Source: Candidatus Poribacteria bacterium
GTDB lineage: Bacteria > Poribacteria > WGA-4E > DTYX01
Assembly (NCBI GenBank): GCA_012961655.1
Contig: DTYX01000501.1
Span: 1-6,504 of the forward strand
DNA length: 6,504 nucleotides
Direction: 5' to 3'
This document shows positions 4,592 to 6,504 of this stretch, in pieces. Every line of letters begins with the position of its first letter. Positions within the stretch are counted from its first letter, which is position 1. The position numbers were made by a program, and so were the translations under genes. Below the pieces are notes generated by a model. It did not search any database. It was not told the origin of the DNA and saw only the letters and a program-made list of their open reading frames with translations.

Positions 4592-5905
4592 GTGAATAAA
4601 TCGAAAATTAACGTGGGATTAATCGGTTGGGGAACTGTGGGAACCGGTGTTTCCAGAGTTCTTATTAACAATTTCGATTTAATTCGACAAAGAACTGGCA
4701 TCATTTTAGAATTACAGAAGATAGCCGACCGTAATGTTCCTACGATGCGCAAGGGAGTTAATATAGAATCGTCTCGCTTGACAAAATATCCCGATGAAGT
4801 CATAAATGACCCCAATATCGATATTGTTGTAGAATTGATTGGCGGTGTTGATGACGCCAAAGACTATATCCTAAAGGCGATTACAAACGGAAAACATATT
4901 GTAACAGCCAACAAAACTCTCCTTGCCAAGCATGGTCAAGAGATATTTTCTGCTGCTTATAAGAATAACATCAGTGTTTGCTTCGAAGGCAGCGTCGCCG
5001 GTGGCATTCCAATTATCAAAGCTCTTCGTGAAGGCTTTGCCGCCAACCAAATTCAAGCTATCTACGGTATCATTAATGGCACAACTAATTATATCCTGAC
5101 ACAAATGAGCGATAACGTAACGGATTACCAACAGGCTTTAGCGGAGGCTCAAGAGAAAGGCTATGCGGAAAAAGACCCAACCGCCGATGTAGAAGGAGAT
5201 GACGCGGCTCAGAAAATTACCTTGTTGACTTCCCTTGCCTACGGTATCGATATGCCTTTAGAGAATGTTTACACCGAAGGTATTAGCCGCATTACACAAA
5301 AAGATATTCAATACGCCAAAGAATTGGGTTATGTTATCAAACTTTTAGCCATCTCAAAATTCTCCGAAGGTAAAATAGAGGTCCGCGTTCACCCGACTAT
5401 GCTTCCGGAACGCAGCATGCTCGCAAACGTGAGCGGTGTATTCAACGCAATTTATGTCGTAGGCGACCCTGTCGGCGGCACGATGTTCTATGGGCAAGGC
5501 GCTGGGCAGCAAGCGACTTCCAGCGCTGTCGTCGCGGATATTATTGATATATCGAAAGGTATCCTCAACAATTCGCCCATCCCAGTGCCGTCATGCTGGC
5601 ATCCCGATAACACCGTAAGCATCCCTTTGCGCGCCATCAATGAATGCCAAACGAGATATTATCTACGCCTCATCGTTGTGGATAAACCTGGTGTGCTTGC
5701 TCAGATTGCGGGGATTTTAGGACAGCATCAGATTAGTATTGCCTCCGTTATCCAGAAAGAACAGCATGGGCTTAATACCGTATATCTGGTGATGCTTATC
5801 CATGAAGCAATTGAAGCCAAAATGCAGGAGGCTATCAGACATATCGACGAATTGGAAGTTGTGAAAGATAAAAGTATGTTGATTCGGGTGGAAAACGATT
5901 TATAA
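4592..5905 (+). CDS. hom: Homoserine dehydrogenase with C-terminal ACT domain
   Basis: A 437-aa enzyme (GTG start) that reduces aspartate semialdehyde to homoserine with NAD(P)H, the branch point to threonine and methionine. Seen: Rossmann motif GLIGWGTVGTGV (9-20); ELIGG (81-85); VTANKTLLAKHG (104-115) with K108; FEGSVAGGIPII (131-142); GIINGTTNYIL (159-169); the signature GYAEKDPTADVEGDDAAQK (190-208) with D199, D203/D204 and K208 in the catalytic centre; and an ACT domain from about 356 (YYLRLIVVDKPGVLAQIAGIL), usually a threonine-feedback site. Length matches the monofunctional enzyme; there is no aspartokinase domain. The GTG at 4592 is chosen because GGAG lies at 4581-4584 with a 7-nt spacer; the frame stays open upstream but would run into the tRNA. 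Threonine synthase follows after 31 nt. Confidence 0.97.
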   Translation: MNKSKINVGLIGWGTVGTGVSRVLINNFDLIRQRTGIILELQKIADRNVPTMRKGVNIESSRLTKYPDEVINDPNIDIVVELIGGVDDAKDYILKAITNGKHIVTANKTLLAKHGQEIFSAAYKNNISVCFEGSVAGGIPIIKALREGFAANQIQAIYGIINGTTNYILTQMSDNVTDYQQALAEAQEKGYAEKDPTADVEGDDAAQKITLLTSLAYGIDMPLENVYTEGISRITQKDIQYAKELGYVIKLLAISKFSEGKIEVRVHPTMLPERSMLANVSGVFNAIYVVGDPVGGTMFYGQGAGQQATSSAVVADIIDISKGILNNSPIPVPSCWHPDNTVSIPLRAINECQTRYYLRLIVVDKPGVLAQIAGILGQHQISIASVIQKEQHGLNTVYLVMLIHEAIEAKMQEAIRHIDELEVVKDKSMLIRVENDL

Positions 5906-5936
5906 TTCATTAAGACTCAGGTGAAGGAAATTGTGG

Positions 5937-6504
5937 ATGATTTGGAATGGTGTCATATCCTATTATCGTGATTATCTCCCTATCACAAAAAACACTCCCA
6001 TAATCACCCTAAAAGAAGGTAATACGCCTCTCATTGAAGCCAACAATCTCAACGAAACAATCGGTGGAAAGCTAAAGATATATCTGAAATACGAAGGTTT
6101 GAATCCCACCTGTTCGTTCAAAGACCGGGGCATGACTGTCGCAGTGTCGAAAGCGGTCGAAGAAGACGCGCATGCGATTATGTGCGCCTCAACAGGGAAT
6201 ACTTCTGCTTCTGCGGCAGCTTATGCCGCCAAAGCGAAAATCGATTGTGCGGTTTTAATTCCCAAAGGTGAAATCGCAATGGGCAAACTTGCCCAAGCGT
6301 TGATTCACAACGCAAAAGTGCTCGCAATTGAAGGAAATTTCGATGATGCATTGGAACTCGTTCGGATAATTACAGCCAAGCATCCAATCGCTTTAGTCAA
6401 CTCCATCAATCCGTATCGAATCGAAGGACAGAAAACTGGAGCTTTTGAAATCTGCGACCATCTCGGCGGTGCGCCAGAATACCATGCTATTCCAGTCGGC
6501 AACG
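5937..6504 (+). CDS. thrC: Threonine synthase, N-terminal part (3' end outside window)
   Basis: The first 189 codons of a PLP enzyme converting O-phosphohomoserine to threonine. Starts MIWNGVISYYRDYLP. Seen: the LKEGNTPLI entry motif (25-33); LKYEGLNPTCSFKDRGM (50-66) with K62 as the PLP-binding lysine; CASTGNTSASAAAYAA (83-98), the phosphate-binding Ser/Thr-Gly-Asn turn; VLIPKG; and SINPYRIEGQKT (156-167). The sequence runs off the window at IPVGN. It fits the shorter, bacterial class of threonine synthase with this N-terminus. The ATG at 5937 has GAAGGA (5923-5928) 8 nt upstream; a TTG at 5931 is in frame but too close to that site. It is 31 nt after hom, so the two are very likely one operon. 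Other fold-type II PLP enzymes are less likely given the SFKDRGM context and position after hom. Confidence 0.95.
   Translation, partial: MIWNGVISYYRDYLPITKNTPIITLKEGNTPLIEANNLNETIGGKLKIYLKYEGLNPTCSFKDRGMTVAVSKAVEEDAHAIMCASTGNTSASAAAYAAKAKIDCAVLIPKGEIAMGKLAQALIHNAKVLAIEGNFDDALELVRIITAKHPIALVNSINPYRIEGQKTGAFEICDHLGGAPEYHAIPVGN

Noticed and set aside
6305..6502. Minus-strand open frame at the right end
   Set aside because: It is opposite the clear threonine synthase reading frame and shows no domain of its own.
1..6504. CRISPR array or rRNA
   Set aside because: No regularly spaced direct repeats and no rRNA-like conserved segments were seen.

Overview
This is a chromosomal segment of an unidentified bacterium. 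All supported genes lie on the + strand. Base composition looks moderate in G+C (judged by eye, not calculated), there are Shine-Dalgarno sites, and one tRNA gene encodes its own CCA. Nothing fixes the phylum. The mix of a PolX-type polymerase, a DegT/Gfo-Idh-MocA pair and short palindromic repeats would fit an uncultured lineage such as Poribacteria, but that is only a guess.

Layout. (1) 2-337: the 3' end of a polX-type gene, the C-terminal PHP nuclease domain. (2) 337-1774: a compact cassette bounded by a perfect 15-bp inverted repeat. It holds an inverted pair of small palindromes with a possible promoter, a 325-aa Rpn-like PD-(D/E)XK nuclease gene, and a stand-alone 81-aa gene that duplicates the nuclease's C-terminal region. 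Inside the nuclease gene is a second ATG behind a strong AAGGAG, exactly where the duplicated small gene also starts. (3) 1866-4342: a DegT/StrS-type PLP aminotransferase and a Gfo/Idh/MocA dehydrogenase, probably acting on a sugar or cyclitol. (4) 4396-6504: a good promoter, tRNA-Pro(GGG), homoserine dehydrogenase with an ACT domain, and the first 189 codons of threonine synthase, forming a threonine biosynthesis operon.

The most interesting part is the cassette. Rpn proteins in E. coli are known to be anti-phage toxin-antitoxin systems built as genes within genes: the full-length nuclease (RpnL) is toxic, and a separately translated C-terminal fragment (RpnS) containing four-residue repeats neutralises it. 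The sequence here has the same architecture: no visible SD for the full-length start, a strong SD for the internal start, and tetrapeptide repeats just after it. It also has a feature I have not seen described: the RpnS part, with its own ribosome binding site, has been tandemly duplicated into a free-standing gene that lacks two of the tetrapeptide repeats and a 10-residue segment. The flanking inverted repeat suggests the whole unit may have moved as one piece. The remaining genes are ordinary metabolism.
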